Positions 40,272 to 48,384 of a stretch of 64,000 bases of DNA are shown here, piece after piece. Position 1 is the stretch's first letter; each line of letters starts with the position of its first letter. Source of the stretch: Thermoactinomyces intermedius (GTDB taxonomy: Bacteria; Bacillota; Bacilli; Thermoactinomycetales; Thermoactinomycetaceae); NCBI RefSeq assembly GCF_016055025.1, contig NZ_JAECVW010000003.1, one strand, 5' to 3'. A program made the translations under genes and the position numbers. The notes under the pieces were generated by a model that made no database searches, was not told the DNA's origin, and was given only the letters and a program-made list of their open reading frames with translations.

Positions 40272-42017
40272 TCATTGATAGAGGGAAGAGCCTTTTTTCT
40301 TAAATTCCCGGGCTTTTTCTTTCATCCCTTTTTTGGCGGCCTCTTCCAGGGTCAATCCTTGTTTGTCCGCATATTCCCGGATATCCTGCGTGATTTTCAT
40401 GCTGCAAAATTTGGGGCCGCACATCGAACAGAAGTGGGCGGTTTTTGCCGGTTCGGCCGGTAAGGTTTCATCATGGAATTCTCTTGCCCGGACTGGATCC
40501 AGGGACAAGTTGAACTGATCCACCCACCGGAATTCGAAGCGGGCTTTGGACAATGCATCATCCCGTTTTTGTGCTCCCGGATGCCCTTTGGCCAAATCGG
40601 CGGCATGGGCGGCGATTTTATATGCGATGACGCCTTCTTTTACGTCTTGTTTGTTGGGGAGCCCCAGATGTTCTTTCGGCGTCACATAGCAAAGCATGGC
40701 GGTGCCGTACCAACCGATCATCGCCGCACCGATGGCAGACGTGATGTGGTCATAGCCGGGGGCGATATCGGTGGTCAGCGGTCCCAGGGTGTAGAAAGGA
40801 GCTTCCTGACACAGTTTTTGCTGAATATCCACGTTTTCTTTGATTTTATGCATCGGGATATGTCCCGGACCTTCAATCATCACCTGCACATCGTGTTCCC
40901 ATGCGATTTGGGTCAGTTCCGCCAACGTTTCCAGTTCGGCGAATTGGGCTTTGTCATTGGCATCGGCAATTGATCCCGGACGCAAGCCGTCGCCGAGCGA
41001 AACGCAAATGTCATAAGCTTGCAGAATTTCGCAGATCTCGCGAAAGTGTGTGTATAAAAAGTTTTCCTCATGATGGGCCAGACACCATGCGGCCATGATG
41101 GAACCGCCGCGTGAAACAATCCCGGTGGTGCGTTCCGCAGTGAGCGGGATGTAATGGAGCCGCACGCCGGCATGGATGGTAAAGTAATCCACCCCTTGTT
41201 CGGCTTGTTCGATCAAGGTGTCACGGTAAATTTCCCATGTCAAGTCTTCCGGAACCCCGTTGACCTTTTCGAGCGCTTGGTAAATGGGAACGGTTCCAAC
41301 CGGGACCGGTGAATTGCGGATGATCCATTCCCGGGTGTTGTGAATGTTTTTTCCGGTCGATAAATCCATGATGGTATCGGCTCCCCATAAGGTGGCCCAG
41401 GTCATTTTTTCCACTTCTTCCTCAATGGAGGAGGAAACGGCGGAATTCCCGATGTTGGCGTTGATTTTGACATGGAAGTTTTTGCCGATGATCATCGGTT
41501 CCGATTCCGGATGATTGATATTGGCGGGGATGATGGCCCGGCCGCTGGCGACTTCCTGCCGCACAAATTCAGGATCCAACTGCTCGCGAATGGCGACAAA
41601 CTCCATTTCCGGCGTGATGATCCCCTTTTTGGCATAATGCATCTGGGTGACGATTTTTCCGGGTTTTGCTTTTAACGGGTGTTTGTTGGGATGAGGAAAT
41701 GATTCAAGCGTTGCCTTTTCCTCCGAGCGGTATCCATTGTCGACGGGCTGGACCGGGCGGCCTTTGGTTTCTTCCACGTCGCCCCGTTCCAAAATCCAGT
41801 TTCTTCGCAATTTTGGCAATCCTCGTCTTAAATCAATGGATGCTTCCGGATCGGTGTAAGGCCCGCTTGTGTCATAGATGCGGAGAGGTTCATTGGCACG
41901 GGTTCCGCGCCAGTCAGTGGTGGGGGAAAGGGAAATTTCCCGCATGGGAACGCGGAGATCGGGTCTGGACCCTTTGACATAAACTTTTTTGCTGTTCGGA
42001 TAAAAATAACGTTCCAT
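40272..42017 (-). CDS. thiC: Phosphomethylpyrimidine synthase ThiC
   Basis: This 581-residue radical SAM enzyme makes HMP phosphate from aminoimidazole ribotide in thiamine synthesis. It has the C-terminal cluster motif HFCSMCGPKFCSMKI, EGPGHIPMHKI, and GADTIMDLSTG in the barrel. AAGGAGGGC fixes ATG 42017; an in-frame TTG is one codon upstream. A TPP riboswitch with terminator precedes it, in the same arrangement as the lipoprotein gene at the window start. Confidence 0.97.
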   Translation of the reverse strand: MERYFYPNSKKVYVKGSRPDLRVPMREISLSPTTDWRGTRANEPLRIYDTSGPYTDPEASIDLRRGLPKLRRNWILERGDVEETKGRPVQPVDNGYRSEEKATLESFPHPNKHPLKAKPGKIVTQMHYAKKGIITPEMEFVAIREQLDPEFVRQEVASGRAIIPANINHPESEPMIIGKNFHVKINANIGNSAVSSSIEEEVEKMTWATLWGADTIMDLSTGKNIHNTREWIIRNSPVPVGTVPIYQALEKVNGVPEDLTWEIYRDTLIEQAEQGVDYFTIHAGVRLHYIPLTAERTTGIVSRGGSIMAAWCLAHHEENFLYTHFREICEILQAYDICVSLGDGLRPGSIADANDKAQFAELETLAELTQIAWEHDVQVMIEGPGHIPMHKIKENVDIQQKLCQEAPFYTLGPLTTDIAPGYDHITSAIGAAMIGWYGTAMLCYVTPKEHLGLPNKQDVKEGVIAYKIAAHAADLAKGHPGAQKRDDALSKARFEFRWVDQFNLSLDPVRAREFHDETLPAEPAKTAHFCSMCGPKFCSMKITQDIREYADKQGLTLEEAAKKGMKEKAREFKKKGSSLYQ

Positions 42018-42080
42018 CAATATTGCCCTCCTTTGGTGATTGCAACCAATGGCCAAAACGGACGAAGGGCGAATACGACA

Positions 42081-42109
42081 CAAAAAAACCATACACCTGA
42101 TGCGTATGG
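42081..42109 (-). terminator. Terminator of the thiC TPP riboswitch
   Basis: On the minus strand CCATACGC and GTGTATGG pair around a short loop and seven T follow. It lies between aptamer and thiC. Confidence 0.9.
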
Positions 42110-42144
42110 ATCGGGTAAGAAATCAAAACGATGAGGGGACACAC

Positions 42145-42243
42145 GAGTCCCGTCATCTTCCCTACGCTGGCATTACCCAGATCAGGTACACGGTCGGCGG
42201 CAGAGTTCTCCGCCCTCTCAGCCTGGCTGACTCCAAGCTCCCG
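42145..42243 (-). promoter_or_regulatory. TPP riboswitch upstream of thiC
   Basis: The minus strand reads GGGAGC, GGCTGAGAGGG, a P3 arm, ACCTGATCTGGGTAATGCC and AGCGTAGGGA, the THI element in full. Confidence 0.96.
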
Positions 42244-42280
42244 TTTTTTGACCCTATTTAGTTGCTTTCTTTTTCAAGCT

Positions 42281-42376
42281 ATCACAGATTTTACGGGAGG
42301 TCAATCACAAAAGAATAAATTTATATGAGAGGAGAAGGAAAACTGGCGGAATCCCCATACTGTCGAAATCTGTGAT
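42281..42376. repeat. 11-base inverted repeat enclosing 74 bases
   Basis: ATCACAGATTT (42281-42291) and AAATCTGTGAT (42366-42376) are perfect reverse complements. The enclosed sequence shows no frame or further symmetry that I can name. Confidence 0.6.
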
Positions 42377-42426
42377 TTATAAAGGTTTTTTGTCACGATT
42401 TTGCAATATATTCATAATCCTCATTT

Positions 42427-42455
42427 TAGACAGGATATTTTTTGTCCGTTATACT
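42427..42455 (+). promoter_or_regulatory. SigA-type promoter of the orphan ABC ATPase gene
   Basis: TAGACA (42427-42432) and TATACT (42450-42455) are 17 bases apart. Confidence 0.65.
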
Positions 42456-42572
42456 TAAAATAAACAAACCCCGGAGAAGGGGATATTTTCCATGTTTGGT
42501 TGATTGTGAAAAGTTGTGAAAATGATCTTGTTTTTTGTACCTGAGAGAGCTTGGAGAAAGGGTGCATGAAAA

Positions 42573-43373
42573 TTGAGAATAGAGTGGCATCATGTGCGGA
42601 AAGTATTTGGACAAAAGGCGCAGATTTCACGCACGAGGATGACGGGGCTCATTGATTTTTCCGCTTCGGTCCGGGAAGGAGTGACGGCCTTGTTGGGCCC
42701 GGCGGGTTCGGGAAAAACCACGTTGCTGAAGCTGACCGCCCTGAAAATGGTTCCGGATGACGGCAGGATTGTTTTTTTCTCCCATACAAAACAGCCGCAC
42801 GTCTGGTCGAAAGGGAAAATGTTGCATTCCGGTCTTTCAGATCTTTCCTTTCTCAAGTCGCTGATTCACTACACTCCTCATGTTCAACGGTTGAACCAGG
42901 ATACCACCGTCGAATCTTCACTCTTCATGCATGCGCAGTTGATGCGCGTTCCAAATCCCAGGAAAACCATTGCGGAAATCATTGCAAAATGGGGATTGGC
43001 CGGTTTCCGGAAAATGCCTTTGTACAAACTTTCCGGAGCGGTTTTGAAAAGGTTTTTGTTGGCCCGTAGCTTGATTGCACCCGCCCCGGTCTGGATCATG
43101 GATGAGCCGACGGAAGGGTTGGATCCATGGGGACGTTATTTGTTGATGCATGAGCTGAAAAAACGCCAAAGAGGGCTCATCACCTTGTTTGCGACGACCA
43201 CCGACATGGACTTGGCCGAATGCGCAAATGATTTGATGTTGCTGGAATCGGGAGCTTGCAGGCGCTTGGGGAGTCGAAAGATTTTGACATCCGGGATCCC
43301 GGAGGGCACGGTACGGGCTTGGTACGAAGCGATGCAAGCCTTTTCTTATCTTAGGAAAGAACATCATTTTTAA
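42573..43373 (+). CDS. Orphan ABC-type ATPase with degenerate signature and switch
   Basis: This 266-residue soluble ATPase has a good Walker A (GPAGSGKTT, 42-50) and Walker B (VWIMDEPTEGLDP, ~171-183). The signature reads LSGAVLKRFLLARSL instead of LSGGQ, and the switch His is replaced (LFATTTDMDLAE). The YtrB/BcrA-like export ATPases are the nearest type by eye. No permease gene lies within 3 kb on either side. The start is TTG 42573 after GAGAAAGGG; the ATG at 42566 is out of frame. It has its own promoter and about a 110-base leader. Confidence 0.75.
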   Translation: MRIEWHHVRKVFGQKAQISRTRMTGLIDFSASVREGVTALLGPAGSGKTTLLKLTALKMVPDDGRIVFFSHTKQPHVWSKGKMLHSGLSDLSFLKSLIHYTPHVQRLNQDTTVESSLFMHAQLMRVPNPRKTIAEIIAKWGLAGFRKMPLYKLSGAVLKRFLLARSLIAPAPVWIMDEPTEGLDPWGRYLLMHELKKRQRGLITLFATTTDMDLAECANDLMLLESGACRRLGSRKILTSGIPEGTVRAWYEAMQAFSYLRKEHHF

Positions 43374-43527
43374 TTTTAATGACGTTCGGTGAAGAGAGAG
43401 AATATATTGTATCGATGAAACGAGGGCGAGGGTGTGAAGAGCGTGGATCATGAAATCACTTTGCCCTTTTTTTATCTCTGTATTTATAATGGAATGAAAA
43501 TCGTTTCTCAGGGGGAGGAAAGCGGAA

Positions 43528-44076
43528 ATGAGCATTGATGAACGGATCGACAAGTTCCTACATAGTGACAGGAAAGCTCCGCTGCCTTATGCGGTTGGTG
43601 ATATAGTCAAGGTTCGCATCACCCGGATCATGGATTACGGCGCCTTTGTCGTGACCAAGGATGAACACATGGCTTCGGGATTGATCCATATCTCCCAAAT
43701 TCCCGACGGGGTGACCGTGGAAGTCAACCAGGTGATCGATGCCGAGGTGAGGCAAGTGAAAGAAGACCATAAAGTGGAGTTCAGTCTGATGCATATGGAT
43801 AAAAGAGACAATCCTTTTCGATTATTGGAAAATGTCAAAAATGAACTCCCCAAGAAAGAGGTTCCGCAAGACGAAGTGGATCAAATCATTCAAGACCTTT
43901 CCAAAGAATTCGGCGTCGTGTCGGAAGAGTCCAAAACCATCATCAAGGATATGGTCCGGGAAATGGGGGTTTATCAATTTACAAAGGCAATGATGAGAAC
44001 GCTTCCGCAGTTTCAAAGGGACTTGGTTTACCATTTTTTGAAGGAATTAAGCAGCCAAGGGAGGGAACATCTTTGA
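43528..44076 (+). CDS. S1 RNA-binding domain protein with helical C-terminal extension
   Basis: This 182-residue protein has an S1 domain at ~20-92 (GDIVKVRITRIMDYGAFVVT, SGLIHISQIPDGV, HKVEFSLMHMDK) and a helical C-terminal half with VDQIIQDLSKEFGVV and FQRDLVYHFLKELSS. It resembles YugI/GSP13 and CvfD-type proteins in its S1 part but is longer. GGGGGAGG precedes ATG 43528. A second short gene follows immediately. Confidence 0.82.
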   Translation: MSIDERIDKFLHSDRKAPLPYAVGDIVKVRITRIMDYGAFVVTKDEHMASGLIHISQIPDGVTVEVNQVIDAEVRQVKEDHKVEFSLMHMDKRDNPFRLLENVKNELPKKEVPQDEVDQIIQDLSKEFGVVSEESKTIIKDMVREMGVYQFTKAMMRTLPQFQRDLVYHFLKELSSQGREHL

Positions 44077-44104
44077 AACGCGTTCTTACCATTTTTCCTA
44101 TCAT

Positions 44105-44320
44105 TTGCGGAAGCGGCTGGAAGAACGTTTGAACCGAAAAATCTCCGGGCATGAGATTGACCGGATGATTCGGGAGAGCCAGGTGATCCTGGAGACCGAC
44201 CGCCATCTTTATTTGTACCATCGCGAACAGGATATTCGATTTCCTTGCATCCGGGATCAGGACCGCTGGATCATCAAATCGGCCATTGTCAAAGGGATGT
44301 GGATGGAAGCCAAAGATTGA
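44105..44320 (+). CDS. Small basic protein coupled to the S1-domain gene, start uncertain
   Basis: The frame encodes MRKRLEERLNRKISGHEIDR and continues with a helix and IRFPCIRDQDRWIIKSAIVKG. As listed it starts at TTG 44105, but no ribosome binding site precedes that codon. GGGAGGG at 44058-44065 lies just before an in-frame ATC (44069), which would add FETRSYHFSYHL to the front and overlap the S1 gene stop. No ATG, GTG or TTG exists between. The frame is closed by a stop at 44048. I recognise no family. Confidence 0.5.
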   Translation: MRKRLEERLNRKISGHEIDRMIRESQVILETDRHLYLYHREQDIRFPCIRDQDRWIIKSAIVKGMWMEAKD

Positions 44321-44360
44321 GTCTGTCGTTGGATCTACCCGCCGTCTGTCCAAAAAAAAT

Positions 44361-44391
44361 CCCCCCGGGAAAGTCCCCGGGAGGTTTTTTG
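44361..44391. terminator. Bidirectional terminator between the small gene and acnA
   Basis: CCCCCCGGG and CCCGGGAGG pair around AAAGTC. Six T follow on the plus side and eight T on the minus side, so it serves both convergent units. Confidence 0.88.
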
Positions 44392-44398
44392 TTTCCGG

Positions 44399-47116
44399 TT
44401 ATTCAGCTTTTTGGGTGTCTTTTAAGATTTGGCGCAGAACCGTTTGCAGGATGCCGCCGTTTTTGTAGTATTCCACATCCACAACGCTGTCGAGGCGGAC
44501 GGTGACTTCAAATTCCGTGGTTTCGCCGTCCGGTTTGGTGGCGCGGACCGTCAGGCTTTGTCCCGGTTGAATGTCATCATTCAAGCCGAGGATGTCAATG
44601 GTTTCTTTTCCGGTCAGGTTCAATTTTTTCCAACTTTGTCCTTCTTTGAATTGGAGCGGCAATACGCCCATGCCGACCAGGTTGCTGCGGTGAATCCGTT
44701 CGAAGCTTTCGGCGATGACCGCTTTTACCCCGAGCAGGTTGGTTCCTTTTGCCGCCCAGTCACGGGAGCTTCCCGTGCCGTATTCTTTTCCGGCAATCAC
44801 GACAAGCGGCGTGTTTTCTTCTTTGTATTTCATGGCCGCATCATAAATGGACATGACTTGCCCGCTCGGTACATGTTCGGTTACTCCGCCTTCAGAACCG
44901 GGTACCATTTGGTTCCGGATCCGGATGTTGGCAAAGGTTCCGCGTGTCATGACCCGGTCGTTCCCGCGTCTGGAACCATACGAGTTGAAGTCTTTGACTT
45001 TGACGCCATGTTCTTGGAGATATTTCCCTGCCGGACTGTTGGGGGCAATGCTTCCGGCCGGCGAAATATGGTCCGTGGTGACAGAATCTCCCAACAGAGC
45101 GAGAACACGGGCGTTTTGAATGGGAGCGATTTCTTCCGCTTCCACCGACATATCCACGAAGAACGGCGGTTCTTGAATGTAGGTGGAGTTTTCATCCCAA
45201 TCGTAGAGAACGCCTTTGGGAGTCGGCAATTGATTCCAGCGTTCGTTGGCATCAAACACCCGGCTGTATTGTTTGCGGAATTGTTCCGCGTTGATCGCTT
45301 CGCTCATGACCCGGCTGATTTCCTGGGAAGTCGGCCAGATATCTTTGAGATAGACGGGTTGGCCGTCTTTGCCGTGGCCGATCGGTTCGGTTTCAAAATC
45401 GATATTGACGGTTCCGGCAAGCGCATAAGCGACTACCAGCGGCGGGGAAGCCAGGTAATTGGCTTTGACCAGCGGATGGATGCGTCCTTCAAAGTTCCGG
45501 TTTCCGGACAGAACGGAAGCCACCGTCAAATCGTTTTCTTCAATGGCTTTGCTGACATCGTCCGCGAGGGGTCCGCTGTTACCGATACAAGTGGCACATC
45601 CGTAACCGGCAACGGTGAAGCCGAGTTTGGCGAGCGGTTCCAGCAGACCGACTTGGGCCAGGTATTCGGTGACCACTTTGGAACCGGGGGTCAAACTGCT
45701 TTTGACATAAGCCGGTACGCTCAATCCTTTTTCGACGGCTTTTTTCGCCACCAAGCCGGCTCCCACCATGACGGACGGGTTGGACGTGTTGGTGCAGCTG
45801 GTGATGGCGGCAATCACCACGGAACCGTGTTTCAGGTCAAACCGGTCATTTTGGCGGGTGACTTGCACGGATTTGCTGATTTCTTCTTCCGTCAGGCCAA
45901 AGCCGCTTTCGTCAATCGGCTTGCGCAAGGTTTCGTTCCAAGCTTCTTTCATCTTGTTCAGTTCGATGCGGTCTTGCGGGCGTCTCGGTCCGGACAGGCT
46001 TGGAACCACGGTGCTGAGATCCAGTTCAATGGTGTCCGTGAAGACCGGATCCGGGGTGTCATCGGTCCGGAACAAGCCTTGTGCCTGATAATATGCTTTC
46101 ACCAGTTGAATCAGGCTTTCGTCCCGGCCGGTGGTGCGGAGGTAGTTCAAGGATTCTTCGTCAACCGGGAAGAAACCGACCGTTGCACCGTATTCCGGCG
46201 CCATGTTTGCCACTGTGGCCCGGTCCGCAAGGTTCAGGTTGGATAAGCCGGGGCCGTAGAATTCGACGAATTTGCCGACGACGCCTTTTTTCCTGAGCAT
46301 TTCCGTGACCGTGAGCGCAAGGTCGGTGGCGGTTGCCCCTTCCGGAAGTTGTCCCGTCAATTTGAATCCGATGACTTCCGGGGTGATGAAGTATAACGGT
46401 TGCCCCAACATGCAAGCTTCCGCCTCGATTCCGCCAACTCCCCAACCGACAACGCCCAGTCCGTTAATCATGGTGGTGTGGGAGTCGGTTCCGACGAGGG
46501 AATCCGGGAATACCACGGTTTCGCCGTTTTCTTCACGGGTTTGTGCGACGCGGGCCAAGTATTCCAGGTTCACTTGGTGGACAATTCCGGTTGCAGGCGG
46601 AACCGCTTGGAAATTGTCAAGGGATTCAGCAGCCCAGCGAAGCAGGCGGTAGCGTTCTTCATTCCGTTTGAATTCCAGATCCATGTTGTATTGCAGTGCA
46701 TCTTCGGTTCCGGCGCGATCCACCATCACTGAATGGTCGATCACCAGGTCAACCGGAATCAACGGGTTAATCCGTTCCGGATCGCCGCCCACCCGGCTCA
46801 TGGCCGAACGCAATGCCGCCAGGTCCACGACGGCCGGCACACCGGTAAAGTCTTGCAAAACGATGCGGGCCGGTTTAAAACCGATTTCCTTTTTATCCTT
46901 GTTTTGGGTCCAGGAAGCCAACTGCTCAATATGCTCCCGGGTGACCGATTTTCCGTCATATTGGCGAAGGGCGGCTTCCAACAACACTTTGATGGAGAAA
47001 GGCAACCGGGAAATTTCTCCGATCCCTTGTTCTTCCAAACTGTCCAGACGGTAGTAAACATACTCTTTATCGCCCACTTTTAATGTGGAGCGCACATTGT
47101 ACAAGTCCTTTGCCAT
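44399..47116 (-). CDS. acnA: Aconitate hydratase
   Basis: This 905-residue TCA-cycle enzyme isomerises citrate to isocitrate. The 4Fe-4S cysteines lie in AAITSCTNTSNP and GYGCATCIGNSGPL; DSVTTDHISPAGSI and KEYGTGSSRDWAAKG mark the C-terminal swivel domain. AAAGGAGG precedes ATG 47116. In Bacilli this protein (CitB) also binds RNA when iron-starved. Here the promoter carries a palindrome shared with the divergent IclR-type gene, which suggests specific control. Confidence 0.97.
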   Translation of the reverse strand: MAKDLYNVRSTLKVGDKEYVYYRLDSLEEQGIGEISRLPFSIKVLLEAALRQYDGKSVTREHIEQLASWTQNKDKKEIGFKPARIVLQDFTGVPAVVDLAALRSAMSRVGGDPERINPLIPVDLVIDHSVMVDRAGTEDALQYNMDLEFKRNEERYRLLRWAAESLDNFQAVPPATGIVHQVNLEYLARVAQTREENGETVVFPDSLVGTDSHTTMINGLGVVGWGVGGIEAEACMLGQPLYFITPEVIGFKLTGQLPEGATATDLALTVTEMLRKKGVVGKFVEFYGPGLSNLNLADRATVANMAPEYGATVGFFPVDEESLNYLRTTGRDESLIQLVKAYYQAQGLFRTDDTPDPVFTDTIELDLSTVVPSLSGPRRPQDRIELNKMKEAWNETLRKPIDESGFGLTEEEISKSVQVTRQNDRFDLKHGSVVIAAITSCTNTSNPSVMVGAGLVAKKAVEKGLSVPAYVKSSLTPGSKVVTEYLAQVGLLEPLAKLGFTVAGYGCATCIGNSGPLADDVSKAIEENDLTVASVLSGNRNFEGRIHPLVKANYLASPPLVVAYALAGTVNIDFETEPIGHGKDGQPVYLKDIWPTSQEISRVMSEAINAEQFRKQYSRVFDANERWNQLPTPKGVLYDWDENSTYIQEPPFFVDMSVEAEEIAPIQNARVLALLGDSVTTDHISPAGSIAPNSPAGKYLQEHGVKVKDFNSYGSRRGNDRVMTRGTFANIRIRNQMVPGSEGGVTEHVPSGQVMSIYDAAMKYKEENTPLVVIAGKEYGTGSSRDWAAKGTNLLGVKAVIAESFERIHRSNLVGMGVLPLQFKEGQSWKKLNLTGKETIDILGLNDDIQPGQSLTVRATKPDGETTEFEVTVRLDSVVDVEYYKNGGILQTVLRQILKDTQKAE

Positions 47117-47221
47117 GGGAAAACCTCCTTTGAAGAAAGATGTAAAAGCTTTCATATCAGCGGTGGCTGAATGAGACGCGTGAAAAGTGCAAGGAATAAG
47201 ACTCGCTGAGGGAAACGTCTT

Positions 47222-47238
47222 GTTTCACCAGATGAAAC
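47222..47238. promoter_or_regulatory. 17-base palindrome downstream of the acnA promoter
   Basis: GTTTCACCAGATGAAAC has GTTTCA/TGAAAC arms around five bases. It lies about 14 to 30 bases past the expected acnA transcription start, a position suited to blocking elongation. Confidence 0.6.
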
Positions 47239-47258
47239 TAAGTTCTAAATTCGTCTTC

Positions 47259-47287
47259 ATTATACAATGTTTTTTTAAACTTGTATA
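47259..47287 (-). promoter_or_regulatory. SigA-type promoter of acnA
   Basis: On the minus strand TATACA (47282-47287) and a perfect TATAAT (47259-47264) are 17 bases apart. Confidence 0.65.
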
Positions 47288-47389
47288 GACTCTTTATAAA
47301 AAATGCAAAAAAACGGACAAGTCAGACGGTTGTTCTTTTGCAAAATCACATAGAAGGGCCGATCTCTTTGTTTTCTGTCAAAATTTCCG

Positions 47390-47418
47390 TTTTCTAATGG
47401 AAAAGAGAGGAGTATAAT
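47390..47418 (+). promoter_or_regulatory. Promoter of the IclR-type gene
   Basis: A perfect TATAAT (47413-47418) has a weak -35 (TTTTCT, 47390-47395) at 17 bases. Confidence 0.55.
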
Positions 47419-47431
47419 ATTTGAAAAATGA

Positions 47432-47448
47432 GTTTCACAGAGTGAAAC
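47432..47448. promoter_or_regulatory. 17-base palindrome upstream of the IclR-type gene
   Basis: GTTTCACAGAGTGAAAC has perfect seven-base arms around AGA. It begins about seven bases after the expected transcription start and shares GTTTCA-N5-TGAAAC with the site at 47222. Confidence 0.65.
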
Positions 47449-47461
47449 ACGGGGGAGAGAC

Positions 47462-48217
47462 TTGATTTTGAGTGGAGAAAAAAAATCGACAGTCCGAGCA
47501 GCTGAGCGTGCACTGGATATTTTGTTGTGCTTTGTGGATGAAACCCGGCTGGGAATGACGGAAATCGCCGAACGCACGGGATTGAACAAAAGCACGGTGT
47601 TTCGTTTGCTGGCCACCTTGGAGAGCAAAGGATTTGTGAAAAGAGACCCGGATACCGAAAAATATCAGCTGGGTTTCCGGATTTGGGAGCTTTCCGCCCA
47701 TTTGAACCGGTCCAAGGATCCTGCCGTGCTGTTCTTGCCGGAAATGGAGCGGCTGCGGGATGAATTGGATGAGACCGTCAGCTTGTATGTTTATGACGGC
47801 ATCGAGCGGATCCGCATTCAGGCTGTCGAGAGCAATCAGGCGATTCGCCGGGTGGCTCCGGTCGGGGTCCGGATGCCGCTTACTGTCGGGGCTTCCAGTA
47901 AAGTTCTGGTTGCATTCGCGGATCCGGCGCTGTTGCAAAAAGTGCTGGCCGAATCCGAATGGCCGGACCATGTGGAAAAGTCTGAATACCTGAACCAACT
48001 GAAACAGATCCGGAAAGACGGTTACGCGGTGAGCATCGAAGAAAGGGAAGCCGGAACAGCCGCGGTGGCGGTCCCGATCTTTTCCCGCCGGGAAAAATTG
48101 GTGGCGGCGCTCGCCGTGTCGGGGCCGGTTTCCCGGATGAATGTGGACAAGATGGAGCAATTCGTCCCGTATATGATGGAAGCGGCGGGAAAAATGGGGA
48201 AAATGATAGGGGATTGA
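47462..48217 (+). CDS. IclR-family transcriptional regulator
   Basis: This 251-residue regulator has an N-terminal winged helix-turn-helix (MTEIAERTGLNKSTVFRLLATLESKGFV, ~30-60) and the IclR effector domain (VSLYVYDGIERIRIQAVES, VGVRMPLTVGASSKVLVAF, REAGTAAVAVPIFSRREKLVAAL). Its ligand is unknown; the acnA context suggests an organic acid. GGGGGAG precedes TTG 47462 (TTG 47468 also possible). The palindromes in both promoters make autoregulation and control of acnA likely. Confidence 0.9.
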   Translation: MILSGEKKSTVRAAERALDILLCFVDETRLGMTEIAERTGLNKSTVFRLLATLESKGFVKRDPDTEKYQLGFRIWELSAHLNRSKDPAVLFLPEMERLRDELDETVSLYVYDGIERIRIQAVESNQAIRRVAPVGVRMPLTVGASSKVLVAFADPALLQKVLAESEWPDHVEKSEYLNQLKQIRKDGYAVSIEEREAGTAAVAVPIFSRREKLVAALAVSGPVSRMNVDKMEQFVPYMMEAAGKMGKMIGD

Positions 48218-48221
48218 GCAG

Positions 48222-48250
48222 AAAAAAAGCCCGAGGTTTCTCGGGCTGAC
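48222..48250 (-). terminator. Minus-strand intrinsic terminator
   Basis: AGCCCGAG and CTCGGGCT pair perfectly around four bases. The seven-T tract lies on the minus-strand side only; the plus side continues GACAAAATTT, so the hairpin mainly serves a minus-strand transcript. Confidence 0.8.
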
Positions 48251-48326
48251 AAAATTTAGAGAACGGGAAAAGATCACGCCCGCTGAAGGTCACGCTCCAT
48301 TCCCGCTGATCCTGTGAGCTTCTTTT
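48222..48326 (-). ncRNA. Candidate ~105-base small RNA between the iclR-type and deoR-type genes
   Basis: A near-consensus minus-strand promoter (48333-48361) would start transcription near 48326, and a strong terminator ends it at 48222-48250. The transcript has two copies of TCAGCGGG, each followed within 15 bases by GCGTGA. The only frame with a start is MERDLQRA, eight codons. No protein gene fits, so this is probably an RNA or a tiny leader. Confidence 0.45.
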
Positions 48327-48384
48327 TAAGTAATTATAAGCAATATCGGCACGGATGTCGAGTGTTATGTCTTATAATTACTTA
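48327..48384. repeat. Perfect 14-base inverted repeat with a -10 box in each arm
   Basis: TAAGTAATTATAAG (48327-48340) and CTTATAATTACTTA (48371-48384) are perfect reverse complements separated by 30 bases. Each arm contains TATAAT read outward, toward the small RNA and toward the DeoR-type gene. Confidence 0.75.
48333..48361 (-). promoter_or_regulatory. SigA-type minus-strand promoter of the small RNA
   Basis: TCGACA (48356-48361, five of six matches) and a perfect TATAAT (48333-48338) are 17 bases apart. Confidence 0.7.

Larger units (their letters stand above)
42244..42572. other. Intergenic stretch between thiC riboswitch and the orphan ABC gene
   Basis: It carries an 11-base inverted repeat (42281-42376), the plus-strand promoter at 42427-42455 and a small CCCC/GGGG hairpin near 42470. 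A minus-strand TTGACC near 42298-42303 could be the thiC -35 but lacks a good -10. I see no gene beyond very short frames. Confidence 0.5.
47117..47461. other. Divergent regulatory region between acnA and the IclR-type gene
   Basis: It holds two SigA-like promoters facing outward (47259-47287 minus, 47390-47418 plus) and two 17-base palindromes, each just downstream of one promoter. No gene is present. Confidence 0.7.

Noticed and set aside
42281..42376. Miniature transposable element
   Set aside because: There are 11-base inverted ends but no visible target-site duplication or second copy in the window.
44429..46246. 605-codon open frame on the plus strand
   Set aside because: It lies entirely antisense to acnA, whose protein is unmistakable. 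The translation has no recognisable motif and no ribosome binding site at a sensible start; it reflects codon bias of the real gene.
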